From contig NZ_JACFSK010000002.1 in NCBI RefSeq assembly GCF_016100455.1, positions 82,350-146,349 of the forward strand: DNA of 64,000 nt, given 5' to 3'. Below, piece after piece: positions 37,947 through 47,397 of this stretch. The notes beneath the pieces are model-generated. The model searched no databases, was not told the origin of the DNA, and saw nothing but the letters and a program-made list of their open reading frames with translations. Each line of letters opens with the position of its first letter. Within the stretch, counting starts at the first letter, position 1. Origin of the DNA: Bartonella sp. M0283. Lineage in GTDB: Bacteria; Pseudomonadota; Alphaproteobacteria; Rhizobiales; Rhizobiaceae. The translations under genes were made by a program, and so were the position numbers.

Positions 37947-39239
37947 TTACCTGTCCTCAAACGGATCAGTAACAAGAATTGTATCCTGACGTTCCGGACT
38001 TGTTGATAAAAGCGCAACCGGAGCGCCGATCAATTCTTCAATATGGCGGACATATTTGACCGCTTTGGCAGGCAACTCGGCCCAGCTTCTTGCGCCGGCA
38101 GTGGTTTCTTTCCAGCCTTCCATGGTTTCATAAATCGGCTTCAAACGCGCCTGCGCTCCCATTGAGGAGGGCATATAATCAATCTTTTTGCCATCAAGCT
38201 CATAGGCGACGCAAATCTTGATTTCGTCCAGTCCGTCAAGAACATCAAGCTTGGTAAGTGCGATACCGTTAATGCCACAGACAGCAATCATCTGACGCAA
38301 CAACACCGCATCAAGCCAGCCACAACGGCGCTTACGCCCGGTGACGACACCATATTCATGTCCGTGCGTTCCAAGATATTCACCAGCTTCATTTTTCTGT
38401 TCGGTCGGAAACGGTCCTTCGCCAACGCGCGTGGTATAGGCCTTGGCAATACCGAGAACATAGTTGATTGCCCCCGGCCCCATTCCCGAACCCGTTGCGG
38501 CCTGCCCCGCAATCGTATTGGATGAAGTTACATAAGGATATGTACCGAAATCATTATCAAGAAGTGCACCTTGCGCACCTTCAAAAAGAATTCGTGAACC
38601 GGCACGGCGTTGCTCGTCAAGCAATTTCCATGTGCGGTCCATAAAGGGAAGAATATCGCCCGCCACTTCCATCAACTCGTCATAAAGTGTTTTTGGATCG
38701 ATCTCCGGTTTTCCCATGCCGCGACGAAGCGGATTGTGGTGGGCAAGCAACCGTTCGATCTTTTTCATCAAAGTATCGGGTTCGGCGAGATCCATCACAC
38801 GAATTGAACGGCGGCCGACTTTGTCTTCATAGGCAGGCCCTATGCCGCGCTTGGTTGTACCGATTTTAAGACTTGATGTGGCGTCTTCTCGTGCGGCGTC
38901 AAGATCACGGTGAAGAGAAAGAATAAGCGGTGCATTTTCTGCAATACGCAGATTTTCCGGTGTAATTTTAATCCCCTGTCCGCGAAGTTTTTTCAACTCT
39001 TCCACAAAGTGATGCGGGTCAACAACAACACCATTGCCGATAATTGACAATTTGCCACGCACAACCCCCGAGGGAAACAGCGACAATTTATAACTTGTTC
39101 CATCAATAACCAATGTGTGACCGGCATTATGCCCGCCCTGATAACGCACCACCACATCTGCACGTTCGGATAACCAGTCAACAATCTTGCCTTTTCCCTC
39201 GTCACCCCACTGTGCACCGACAACCACTACATTGGCCAT
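37947..39239 (-). CDS. purA: adenylosuccinate synthetase
   Basis: A 430-residue cytosolic enzyme that joins IMP and aspartate using GTP, the first committed step to AMP. Motifs include the P-loop-like [11 protein letters not shown] at residues ~8-18, with the catalytic aspartate, GGHNAGHT near residue 35, [13 protein letters not shown] near residue 128, the [20 protein letters not shown] block near residue 220, and [12 protein letters not shown] near residue 300. Length is normal. GGAGAA gives a good ribosome-binding site. It is probably monocistronic or weakly linked to the downstream membrane protein gene. Confidence 0.97.
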   Translation of the reverse strand: MANVVVVGAQWGDEGKGKIVDWLSERADVVVRYQGGHNAGHTLVIDGTSYKLSLFPSGVVRGKLSIIGNGVVVDPHHFVEELKKLRGQGIKITPENLRIAENAPLILSLHRDLDAAREDATSSLKIGTTKRGIGPAYEDKVGRRSIRVMDLAEPDTLMKKIERLLAHHNPLRRGMGKPEIDPKTLYDELMEVAGDILPFMDRTWKLLDEQRRAGSRILFEGAQGALLDNDFGTYPYVTSSNTIAGQAATGSGMGPGAINYVLGIAKAYTTRVGEGPFPTEQKNEAGEYLGTHGHEYGVVTGRKRRCGWLDAVLLRQMIAVCGINGIALTKLDVLDGLDEIKICVAYELDGKKIDYMPSSMGAQARLKPIYETMEGWKETTAGARSWAELPAKAVKYVRHIEELIGAPVALLSTSPERQDTILVTDPFEDR

Positions 39240-39553
39240 AATATTCTCCGTCCAATTTGAAGGTTTTCCAACCTTCTTTCAGCAATAAACGAGTTTCTTA
39301 TACCGGACTCTCCTGTCGAGTGCGACTCCTCTTTTGCGCTTTTACGCCGAAAAAATTTGGATTTTTCCCAATCCAAGTCAATTTTCCGACATAACATAAA
39401 AGACCAAAACCGGTTAAAAACATAAGAAACTACAAACGGAGTGAAATCCAAAACCTTGTTTTCGACGAAAGTGTTGTTGAAAAATTCTTTTGACCATTCG
39501 CTGCATTTTTAAAACAATCGGCACAGCACCTTCAATCCGACGATATTCCTGTC

Positions 39554-39768
39554 GAAACGTGTCGTTATCACCACCGAAAGATGCCATTATCTCGATAGAA
39601 AGGTGTCTTTATTGATAAAGGAAGGTACCTCCAATGGAAAAGCGTCGTCGTCCCTGTTGAACGATGCCTTTATTCCAATGGAAAGGCGTCGTTATCTCTA
39701 TCAAAAAGGGTCGTTATTCCTACCAGAAGAAATCTTTGTTCTTACCGAAAGGGTGTCTTTGGTTTCCG
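39554..39768. repeat. array of ten imperfect 22-bp direct repeats
   Basis: Units with the core GAAAGGTGTCGTTAT recur at 39554, 39576, 39598, ~39621, 39637, 39659, 39681, 39703, 39725 and 39747. The spacing is 22 bases throughout except for one shortened step between the fourth and fifth units. The unit length is not a multiple of three, so this is not a coding repeat. There are no unique spacers, so it is not a CRISPR array. It lies in the long gap between purA and glpT. Iteron-like or regulator-binding roles are possible but unproven. Confidence 0.8.
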
Positions 39769-40583
39769 GCTTTTTCTTCTATCCGGTTCAGTTTTACAGA
39801 CGAGAACGTCAAGGCAAAAAGCCAAGTCTATCAATTGTCCAAATCAAGACCATCAAACCGCTTTTATTATTAAAATTTTGCGATAATCTTGATGTTTTTT
39901 AAATCGATTTAATTAAATGCCGGATATTAACTCAAGTGATTCTCCATTCACCGGATCAAAAGAGGTCAATTAGTTTCGGAACTTGTACTTTATTGCCGAA
40001 AACATTTTTTTGGGGCCTACGAAAAACATTTAACCACATAAATTTATTTAAATTGTTCAACAATTTTTATTGTCTTCTACAGAGACAGAATGATAAACAT
40101 AACATATTGATAATAAACGTTTGTTTTCGTTTTTATGAATTTACACAAAGCGAATATAAAGAATTTTTTGGGGAACATTTTTTTCTAAAAAACAGGTCGG
40201 AAAAACAAATTTTTAAAAATTTTATCTTTTCAATTTAATTTTTTATATCAAAAACATCATAAAAAACAATATGTTAGATGATATCGGTAATTTTGTCGTT
40301 TTTGTTATAAAGTCTGATTATCAACATTAGTGGACTAAACAGTATTGTCTTTTCCTTATCAACCATTTATTCGTGAACAATTATCGATTGTTCAATAATC
40401 ACCTTCATTGAACTCACGATAAAAACATAACGTGTTACTGGTCACTAATCGGATCACATTGTCATTGGAATGTAACACCTGTGCGACGTTTTACTGTCCA
40501 TCTGGTGGGGGCTTTGGCTGCTTGAACATGAAACGCTTTGGTTTTTCAGGTTGCGTTCTGTCGATATCTATGGGAGGCAGTTC
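39769..40583. other. AT-rich intergenic region upstream of glpT
   Basis: About 815 bases with visibly lower G+C than its surroundings, especially 39890-40440, which has long runs of A and T. No credible gene is present. It contains the glpT upstream control region, and GGGAGG precedes the glpT ATG. The composition change fits an insertion boundary next to a probably transferred gene. Confidence 0.55.
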
Positions 40584-41927
40584 ATGCTAAACATTTTTAA
40601 ACACGCGCCAAACAAACCGCGTGTCCCTGAAGCGGAAATCGACCCGCTTTATCGTCGTCTGCGTTGGCAGATTTTCTTCGGGATATTCTTCGGTTACGCC
40701 GCCTATTATCTCGTACGTAAGAACTTTGCTCTGGCTATGCCTTCTCTGGTCGAACAAGGCTTTACCCGTGGTGATTTGGGTTTTGCCTTATCGGCTGTTT
40801 CTGTAGCTTATGGTATTTCGAAATTTATTATGGGGGCAGTCTCGGACCGCTCCAATCCGCGCGTTTTCCTGCCGGTCGGTTTGATTCTCGCGTCAGTTGT
40901 CATGCTGATCATGGGCTTTGTTCCATGGGCTACATCAAGCATTGCCGTCATGTTCGTGTTGCTTTTCATTTGCGGCTGGTTTCAGGGCATGGGTTGGCCT
41001 CCCTGCGGGCGCACAATGGTGCACTGGTGGTCACAAAAAGAACGCGGCGGTATCGTTTCTTTGTGGAACTGCGCCCATAATGTCGGCGGTGGTCTTCCTC
41101 CAATCCTCTTCATGCTTGGCATGGCATGGTTCAACGATTGGCATGCAGCCTTTTATATGCCTGCTTTTGCTGCCATTCTGGTCGCCATTTTTGCCTTTGC
41201 AATGATGCGCGATACACCGCAATCTTGCGGCCTGCCGCCAATTGAAGAATATAAAAACGACTATCCGGAAAACTATTCGGAAAAGAACGAGGTTGAACTC
41301 ACAACCAAGCAGATTTTCACCCAATATGTTTTGCCGAACAAGCTCCTCTGGTATATCGCTTTTGCCAATGTTTTTGTTTATCTGTTGCGTTATGGCGTTC
41401 TCGACTGGTCGCCGACTTATTTGAAAGAAGTCAAACACTTTGCAGTCGACCAGTCTTCCTGGGCTTATTTCTTCTATGAATATGCAGGCATTCCCGGCAC
41501 ACTTCTTTGCGGCTGGATGTCCGATAAGGTCTTCCACGGCAACCGTGGTGCAACCGGTGTTTTCTTCATGACATTGGTAACCATTGCCACTGTTATTTAC
41601 TGGCTCAACCCTGAAGGCCATCCCAATATCGATATGATCTGCATGATCGTTATCGGCTTTTTGATCTATGGGCCTGTTATGTTGATCGGTCTTCATGCTC
41701 TCGAATTGGCGCCGAAGAAAGCGGCTGGTACTGCTGCAGGTTTCACCGGTCTTTTCGGTTACCTTGGTGGTTCGGTTGCTGCTAGCGCGATCGTTGGTTA
41801 TACGGTCGACTATTTCGGCTGGAACGGTGGTTTCCTTCTCATGATTGGTGGCGGTGTCATCGCTGTCATCCTTCTTGCTATCGAAATGGTTGGCGAACGC
41901 AAGCAACATAAAGAGCAAGCAAACTGA
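40584..41927 (+). CDS. glpT: sn-glycerol-3-phosphate:phosphate antiporter
   Basis: The start at 40584 ([13 protein letters not shown]) has GGGAGG just upstream. The 447-residue major facilitator protein has 12 membrane segments. It carries the substrate-binding arginine R45 in [12 protein letters not shown], a second arginine in [11 protein letters not shown] near residue 269, and the [16 protein letters not shown] and [12 protein letters not shown] blocks. These and most other stretches match the E. coli GlpT sequence, as I remember it, almost word for word. This is far closer than expected for an alphaproteobacterium. No glpK, glpD or glpQ neighbour is present. It exchanges phosphate for glycerol 3-phosphate across the inner membrane and is probably a transferred gene. 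Confidence 0.96.
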   Translation: MLNIFKHAPNKPRVPEAEIDPLYRRLRWQIFFGIFFGYAAYYLVRKNFALAMPSLVEQGFTRGDLGFALSAVSVAYGISKFIMGAVSDRSNPRVFLPVGLILASVVMLIMGFVPWATSSIAVMFVLLFICGWFQGMGWPPCGRTMVHWWSQKERGGIVSLWNCAHNVGGGLPPILFMLGMAWFNDWHAAFYMPAFAAILVAIFAFAMMRDTPQSCGLPPIEEYKNDYPENYSEKNEVELTTKQIFTQYVLPNKLLWYIAFANVFVYLLRYGVLDWSPTYLKEVKHFAVDQSSWAYFFYEYAGIPGTLLCGWMSDKVFHGNRGATGVFFMTLVTIATVIYWLNPEGHPNIDMICMIVIGFLIYGPVMLIGLHALELAPKKAAGTAAGFTGLFGYLGGSVAASAIVGYTVDYFGWNGGFLLMIGGGVIAVILLAIEMVGERKQHKEQAN

Positions 41928-41967
41928 TCGGCGTTCCATCCGATAAAGTGACGCCAATCACAAAAAG

Positions 41968-41993
41968 AAGACGTCTTTTGAAGAAGACGTCTT
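41968..41993 (+). terminator. hairpin downstream of glpT
   Basis: Two copies of the self-complementary AAGACGTCTT (41968-41977 and 41984-41993) can pair with each other around a 6-base loop, about 40 bases after the glpT stop. It is followed by CAAAGAAAAAAG rather than a T-tract, so it may act mainly on the opposite strand or as an mRNA-end structure. Confidence 0.5.
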
Positions 41994-42048
41994 TCAAAGA
42001 AAAAAGTGTTTTATAAAAGCACTCTTTAAACTTGTTGCTGACAGGGCC

Positions 42049-42076
42049 GGTGCTGAAGGGTTCAACTTTCAGCACC
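42049..42076. other. 9-bp stem hairpin between glpT and the dehydrogenase operon
   Basis: GGTGCTGAA (42049-42057) and TTCAGCACC (42068-42076) form a perfect stem with a 10-base loop. No T-tract is next to it. It is a possible terminator or RNA-stabilising element between convergent transcripts. Confidence 0.4.
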
Positions 42077-42450
42077 ACCGCCAATGACGATGACAGTGCC
42101 AAAGTTGTTATTGTTCATCGACTTCCCAGATAAAGCCGTTAACTATCTTCATCCGTGATATTTATAAAAGTTGAGCTTTCCCGTAAAACTATGGGAAATC
42201 CTACTCCCTTAAAGAGCCTTTTAGGCTCACACGAATGATTTGAGACGCACATCCCGTCTGTTTTTCATTGGGTTCATTCCATCCGCGTTTTATCCGGCTC
42301 TGCCCCGCCGGAAAACTGTTGCTACAAAGCTGATGGAGCCTTGGATAAATCGGTGCGACTTACCGTAACATCAAGCCTGAAATGGATAAGCGAACGGGCG
42401 CGCGAGCTTTTGTCATTTTCAAATTATTGTTTATGAAAAGGCCTTCTTCC
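42077..42450. other. intergenic region between glpT and dehydrogenase operon
   Basis: About 375 bases between convergent units. I see no credible gene. Confidence 0.5.
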
Positions 42451-44214
42451 TCATATCAAAGGACGGGGATTTTTCAGATATAAGCGCCTGATTGCATCAG
42501 CCGCCTTATAGGCAAGAGCTCCAACAGTTCCGGTCGGATTATAACCGGGATTTTGCGGAAAAGCCGAAGCGCCGACAACAAACAGATTATGCACGTCCCA
42601 ATTTTGAAGATATTTATTGACGCTGCTATTTTCCGGATCGGCTCCCATTATAAAGCCGCCGACAACGTGGGAAGATTGGTATGGTACCGAATTCCAATGT
42701 CCTTTTGACGGCTGTTGAACAATTTGATCAGGCCCCATTGCCTTTGCAATCTCTGCAACTTTTCCGGTGCAATAAAGCGCCATTTTTCGTTCATTGTCGG
42801 TGTAGTCATAAGTTATACGCAAAAGCGGCCGTCCGTGCGGATCCTTATATGTCGGGTCAAGAGACAGATAATTTGCCGGTGACGAATAATTCGATGCTTC
42901 ACAACCGATCGACATTGTGGACAGATAATGTTTCACCGTGGCAGCTTTCCATGTTTTCCCCCATCTTGGCGTATCGGGAGGAACTGGCCGGAACGCGATG
43001 GGAGCGGCGCCAATCGGCGTTACCCGAATACTGCCACCGCCAAAAAAGCCAAGCCCCGAATGGTCAAAATTGTCATTATTGAAATCGTCAATGCCCATAC
43101 CGACAGCACCTGCGCCAATGAAGGGATTGAAAATCGTTTTGTCGTTGAAAAACAATTGAACATTATTGGCCGTCTGGTACGCATAATTTCGGCCGGTCGT
43201 ACCACTCTTATCTATCGGGTTATAAGCCTTACCAACGCCTGAAAGCAGCATAAGGCGCACATTTTCAAGTGTGAAAGCCGAGACCACCACAATATCGGCC
43301 GGCTGCTCGTATTCTATTCCCTCTTCATCGATAAAGCGGATTCCTGTTGCGCGCTTTCCGTCACTATCAAGCATGACCTGCAAGACCTCGCTATTTACTC
43401 TCGCCGTGAAGTTTTTCTTCAGCATCAATGCGGGAATGACACAGGTGAGCGCACTTGCTTTCGAATAATTTGCGCAACCATAATTTGTGCAAAAGCCACA
43501 AAATGTACAAGGAGCCAAACTTACTCCGAGCTCGTTTGTATAGGCTTGCGAGAGAAGCGAAGAGGGAACAGGAAAAGAGTTATATCCCATTTTTTCGGCT
43601 GTTTTTGCAAACAATGCCGGCCCATAAGGCTGATCCATCGGAGGAGTTGGGTAGTCGCTTGAACGTGGCCCCTCGAACATATTGCCACCACGAATTTTTT
43701 TACCCCCGATATTTCCAGCTTTTCCCGAGGTTCCACAAAGTTTTTCAAACCTGTCATAGAAGGGTTCCATCTCTTGCCAATCGGTTCCCCAGTCCTGCAA
43801 GGAAAGAAAATCCGGAATAGCACCTTTGCCATATCGTTCTTCAAGATGGCTTCTCAAACGAAATTCTTCAGGTTGAAAGCGGAATGTAATTCCTGCCCAG
43901 TGAAGACCTGCGCCGCCAATGCCATTGCCGGGATGAAACGACCCCCAATGGCGCATGGGCAAAGCCGTTTCAGAAACGTTATTTCTAACAGTCACAGCAT
44001 TTTGGCGCGGTTCCACCATCAATTCCTGACGGTCGTTATAACGCAATTCATCGGGAACTGTTGTTATGTTGAAATCGCGTGCGGTATCACGCCATGGCCC
44101 CCGCTCGAAACCGACAACGCTCAAGCCCTCATCAGCCAATTCGTTGGCGATAATAGCACCCGCCCAGCCAAGACCGACTATCACTGCATCGACTTCCGGC
44201 AATTTTTGCGTCAT
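42451..44214 (-). CDS. GMC-family flavoprotein subunit, gluconate 2-dehydrogenase type
   Basis: A 587-residue FAD-dependent large subunit. It has the N-terminal Rossmann motif AVIVGLGWAGAIIANELADEGLSVVGFERG (shown in part: GLGWAG near residue 14), the FAD-binding NGIGGAGLHWAG near residue 98, a CTFCGFCTNYGC cysteine cluster near residue 237, and a C-terminal NPGYNPTGTVGALAYKAA with active-site histidine context. It has no signal peptide; in this family it is carried through the Tat system by the small subunit. The cysteine-rich cluster may hold an iron-sulfur centre, as reported for some dehydrogenases of this type. Order and partners suggest gluconate or 2-ketogluconate oxidation, but sorbitol or another polyol cannot be ruled out. 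Confidence 0.85.
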   Translation of the reverse strand: MTQKLPEVDAVIVGLGWAGAIIANELADEGLSVVGFERGPWRDTARDFNITTVPDELRYNDRQELMVEPRQNAVTVRNNVSETALPMRHWGSFHPGNGIGGAGLHWAGITFRFQPEEFRLRSHLEERYGKGAIPDFLSLQDWGTDWQEMEPFYDRFEKLCGTSGKAGNIGGKKIRGGNMFEGPRSSDYPTPPMDQPYGPALFAKTAEKMGYNSFPVPSSLLSQAYTNELGVSLAPCTFCGFCTNYGCANYSKASALTCVIPALMLKKNFTARVNSEVLQVMLDSDGKRATGIRFIDEEGIEYEQPADIVVVSAFTLENVRLMLLSGVGKAYNPIDKSGTTGRNYAYQTANNVQLFFNDKTIFNPFIGAGAVGMGIDDFNNDNFDHSGLGFFGGGSIRVTPIGAAPIAFRPVPPDTPRWGKTWKAATVKHYLSTMSIGCEASNYSSPANYLSLDPTYKDPHGRPLLRITYDYTDNERKMALYCTGKVAEIAKAMGPDQIVQQPSKGHWNSVPYQSSHVVGGFIMGADPENSSVNKYLQNWDVHNLFVVGASAFPQNPGYNPTGTVGALAYKAADAIRRLYLKNPRPLI

Positions 44215-44233
44215 GTCTTAACCCCTTCCCCGT

Positions 44234-44965
44234 TTAATCCGGCAATTTGGCAATACTCACCGGTTCAATATCAAGCTTTTGGTTATGTTGATGAATAAAG
44301 GCGCGGTAATCGTAACGCGCACCCGGAAACCCCAACATTTTCCAACTGACCATGTTTTTATTGCCCCCATAAATCGGATCGGCGAAAAAACCTTCCATAG
44401 TGTTTTGCAACACGATTTCAAAAAACAATTTTGCATCTATTCCCTGAAAGGCGATATTGCCTTCTTCCATGTCGTGCAAAACCCGATCACGTTGTTCGGG
44501 GGGCAAGGCGATAAATGACTGACCGAACTTGCTTGCGCAATATTCACTCAACGCTTTCAACCCCAAGCGGTAACGCTCACGCGGTGTCAACGAAGATTGG
44601 TCTCCTTGCTGGGGAGTGCCTTCCATGAAGGGAGCTGCCATATAATATTTTGCAAAATCGCCATATTTACCGGCAAGTTGCCTATCGATAAATTCGACAC
44701 AGCCCGCTTCTTTTCCACTAATACTTAAGGAATCAGCCGGTATCAACTGCTCGACAATTGCTCCGAGAAGTTCGACTTCATCTTGTCTCAGGAAATACCA
44801 TTTTCCGGCCGGAAAAACCTCCGGCATACTGACATCACCGGCAATCCAGTCTGGCACCGCGTTTACCACTGAAGCAAAGCTCGGAATGGTTGGTGTGAAC
44901 GTCAAAAATGCTGCACCAGCCATCAAAAAATGTCGGCGAGAAAATCGGGCGGCACTGTTTTTCAT
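44234..44965 (-). CDS. gluconate 2-dehydrogenase subunit 3 family protein, Tat-exported small subunit
   Basis: A 243-residue protein with a twin-arginine signal (SRRHFLMAGAAFLTF, residues 8-22). The body matches the subunit 3 family: LLGAIVEQLIPAD near residue 65, GCVEFIDRQLAG, YRLGLKALSEY, and a C-terminal NTMEGFFADPIYGGNKNMVSWKMLGFPG block. It sits directly before the flavoprotein gene (19 bases) and after the cytochrome gene (45 bases). Its likely role is to carry the flavoprotein to the periplasm through Tat and anchor it to the cytochrome. Confidence 0.88.
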   Translation of the reverse strand: MKNSAARFSRRHFLMAGAAFLTFTPTIPSFASVVNAVPDWIAGDVSMPEVFPAGKWYFLRQDEVELLGAIVEQLIPADSLSISGKEAGCVEFIDRQLAGKYGDFAKYYMAAPFMEGTPQQGDQSSLTPRERYRLGLKALSEYCASKFGQSFIALPPEQRDRVLHDMEEGNIAFQGIDAKLFFEIVLQNTMEGFFADPIYGGNKNMVSWKMLGFPGARYDYRAFIHQHNQKLDIEPVSIAKLPD

Positions 44966-45010
44966 GCTCTTTTCCTTTACGAGAATGCGACGACGGAATT
45001 GATCATTTAT

Positions 45011-46288
45011 TCACCCGTCACCACGGCTTTTCTTGCGGGCTTCGAAAACTACATCTTTTCCGATCGGCGCGGCACGATTGCCCCAACTATTTCTGATATA
45101 ATTGAGCACCGCCGCGATATCTTCATCCGACAAACTATTGCGAAAACTCGGCATGGTAGGTGCCGTCGGGTGCTTTTCTGTCGCGGTAGCGCGGTTGCCA
45201 TTCAAAACCGCCATAACGGGATTTGTTAAATTCCGCATATCTATACTGCTTGGTTTTAAAAAAGCAGGTGCGATATTTTTCGTTCCTTCACCTTGAACGC
45301 CGTGACAGGCGCTACAATGAGCGCTAAATATCAAAGCCCCTTTTTGAAGTTCCGGACTGTCCGGCGCCATTGCTTTTTTTACGCCTATCTCTCCGGAGCC
45401 GGGAACGGATTTAAGGTAGGTTGCGATTGCCTGCAAATCTTTTTCGTCCACATGCTGGAGCGAATTGCTGACAGCTGCGCCCATCGGACCAGTGGCAAAT
45501 GCATGGGCATTATTACCCGTTTTAAGATATTGAACGACTTCCTCGTTTTTCCATGCTCCGATACCATTCGCGCTATCGGAGGTTATCTCCGGCGCGTACC
45601 AGCCTTGCAGCACTGCTCCCTGATAAAGCTTATCTAATTTATCGGCACCAAATATATTTTTCGGTGTGTGGCACATGCCGCAATGGCCTAAACCTTCAAC
45701 AAGATATGCCCCTCTGTTCCATTCATCTGTTTGTCTACGATCCGGAACAAAGCCATCCTTTTTAAAAAACAAGGTATTCCATCCGATAACAAGAAAACGG
45801 ATATTAAAAGGAAATTTAAGCTCATTTTTCGGCAATGAAGCTTTAACGGGCGGTAGGGTGAAAAGATAGGCTTTGATTGCCAGAATATCCTCATTGCTCG
45901 CTTGCGCAAAATTCGGATAAGGCATTGCCGGATAGAGGAATTTTCCTCCTCTTGACCGGCCATATTTGACGGCATTGATGAAATCCTGATCGCTCCAATC
46001 ACCAATGCCGGTTTGCCTGTCCGGCGTGATATTACCGGCGGTAATTTTCCCGAACGGGGTGAGCAGCGGCTCACCCCCTGAAAAATCCGCTTTGCCTTTT
46101 TTACTGTGACAAGCGACACAATCACCAATGCGGGCAAGATAAGCCCCCCGTTTGATTTCTGTTCTTTTTATTCCGGATAAAGAAAGGGGAGTAACGCCAT
46201 TAATCGCCGGCCGCAAATTAATATAACTGACAATGGATAATAGAATGACAATAAAAAATATTGATGCAAACAGGAAATAGCGTTTCAT
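45011..46288 (-). CDS. triheme membrane-bound cytochrome c subunit
   Basis: The ATG at 46288 is preferred, with AAAGG upstream. The ~425-residue protein has an N-terminal membrane anchor (FLFASIFFIVILLSIVSYI) and three CxxCH heme sites: CVACH near residue 49, CGMCH near residue 197, and CSACH near residue 323, with matching downstream methionine contexts. Such triheme subunits accept electrons from the partner flavoprotein and pass them to ubiquinone. The first gene of the three-gene minus-strand operon, it defines this as a membrane-bound periplasmic dehydrogenase of the alcohol/gluconate type. Confidence 0.92.
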   Translation of the reverse strand: MKRYFLFASIFFIVILLSIVSYINLRPAINGVTPLSLSGIKRTEIKRGAYLARIGDCVACHSKKGKADFSGGEPLLTPFGKITAGNITPDRQTGIGDWSDQDFINAVKYGRSRGGKFLYPAMPYPNFAQASNEDILAIKAYLFTLPPVKASLPKNELKFPFNIRFLVIGWNTLFFKKDGFVPDRRQTDEWNRGAYLVEGLGHCGMCHTPKNIFGADKLDKLYQGAVLQGWYAPEITSDSANGIGAWKNEEVVQYLKTGNNAHAFATGPMGAAVSNSLQHVDEKDLQAIATYLKSVPGSGEIGVKKAMAPDSPELQKGALIFSAHCSACHGVQGEGTKNIAPAFLKPSSIDMRNLTNPVMAVLNGNRATATEKHPTAPTMPSFRNSLSDEDIAAVLNYIRNSWGNRAAPIGKDVVFEARKKSRGDG

Positions 46289-46866
46289 AAACAATAACCT
46301 TTCCCGCTGCTACAATTTCGACTCAAATTTTCTTGTATAAGCCGGATAACATCATAATATCCGATAAAGGACGCTTTGAAAGTGCAATTTTATGTTATTT
46401 TTTCTTTGTCATGGGAGTAGATAACTTTACCCTTTGAAAATTCAAATATTTTATCGAAAATTCGACCAACGCATGCCGTTCCGTGTTTGAACTCATCAAT
46501 TTTTCTTTGTTATCGAGCGAGGCCGCTATTCGTAACGACCAATCGTTTTCCGCGTTGAGAAAACTCGAAGAATGAATGGATGAGTTCTATGTATTTTTGA
46601 AATTTTCTGATAATTATATAGTTTATTTTTATCATATAATAGGAATTACATTTTCAAAAATAGAATTTAAAAACCTGAAACAAGACTCAATTAATATAAA
46701 GAATATTTTTACTTATTTAATATATAAGAATAATGCAAAAATAAATATTTTTAAAATCTTAATACATGAATATATATAAACTTATATTGAAATGAAAGAA
46801 TGAACTTGGGTAATCGAAAAGACGGGACAGGGCCGATAAAGCGGAAAACCGGTATTACCCAAATTT
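46289..46866. other. AT-rich intergenic region
   Basis: About 580 bases. The part from 46590 to 46800 is extremely AT-rich, with runs of T and A. A 67-codon frame there is built of low-complexity codons (I, K, F, N, Y) and has no ribosome-binding site, so I do not call it. The upstream part should hold the promoter of the dehydrogenase operon. Confidence 0.5.
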
Positions 46867-47397
46867 TTAGTGTTGACACACCATGTAACGGGCATCTTCG
46901 CTATAAGTCAGCAATTTTTGCTTCAATTCCTTTGACACATCAACCGTTTTAAACCCGTTCTTCTGCCAAAAGAGTTGTGCCCCATGAACAGCAACAAGGG
47001 AAAGTTTGTCGAAATTTTCCCGCTCTGCTACATTGAACAGCAGCTCCACCGCTTTTTTGCCATTTCCCCCGCCTTGCGCTTCAGGCAATAAAGCAAGGTC
47101 GTGAATATAGAGCGTATCACATTTTTCCGGCAGTTTATGAAGCAGCTGGTCAAGAGCAGGAATGGAATTCATTTTGTATGGATGGGCAAGGCAATAGCCA
47201 TAAACGCTACTCGAGCTTGATTCATTATCGGATAAAATAAAGCAGGACAAAGGAGAAAGATTAAACTTTTCTTCGAGCACTGCATCCTCTTCCGGAAAAT
47301 CCGGATGACAAAGTGAAGCGATCCGGCAGACATCTGCCAGATCGCTTTCTTTCATTAAACGCCAATATTTCACGGTTCGATCAACCGTTAGCGACAT
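46867..47397 (-). CDS. GNAT family N-acetyltransferase
   Basis: A 176-residue protein of GNAT build: beta-1 region WRLMKESDLADVCRIASLC near residue 12, the acetyl-CoA pyrophosphate loop LALLPEAQGGGNGKKAVELL near residue 102, and the C-terminal VHGAQLFWQKNGFKTVD. Its start lies inside the end of serA (17-base overlap), so the two are probably co-transcribed and coupled. A later ATG at 47355 would remove the first strand of the fold and is less likely. The substrate is unknown; a link to serine metabolism is not implied by the sequence. Confidence 0.83.
   Translation of the reverse strand: MSLTVDRTVKYWRLMKESDLADVCRIASLCHPDFPEEDAVLEEKFNLSPLSCFILSDNESSSSSVYGYCLAHPYKMNSIPALDQLLHKLPEKCDTLYIHDLALLPEAQGGGNGKKAVELLFNVAERENFDKLSLVAVHGAQLFWQKNGFKTVDVSKELKQKLLTYSEDARYMVCQH

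Noticed and set aside
39554-39768. CRISPR array
   Set aside because: The 22-bp repeats are directly abutting without unique spacers and are too degenerate; no cas genes are present.
41031-41957. 308-codon frame antisense to glpT
   Set aside because: It is a shadow of the strongly conserved glpT frame; the protein is rich in C, H and N in a way typical of antisense frames.
46576-46779. 67-codon frame in the AT-rich region
   Set aside because: Composed almost only of I, K, F, N and Y from very AT-rich sequence, with no ribosome-binding site.
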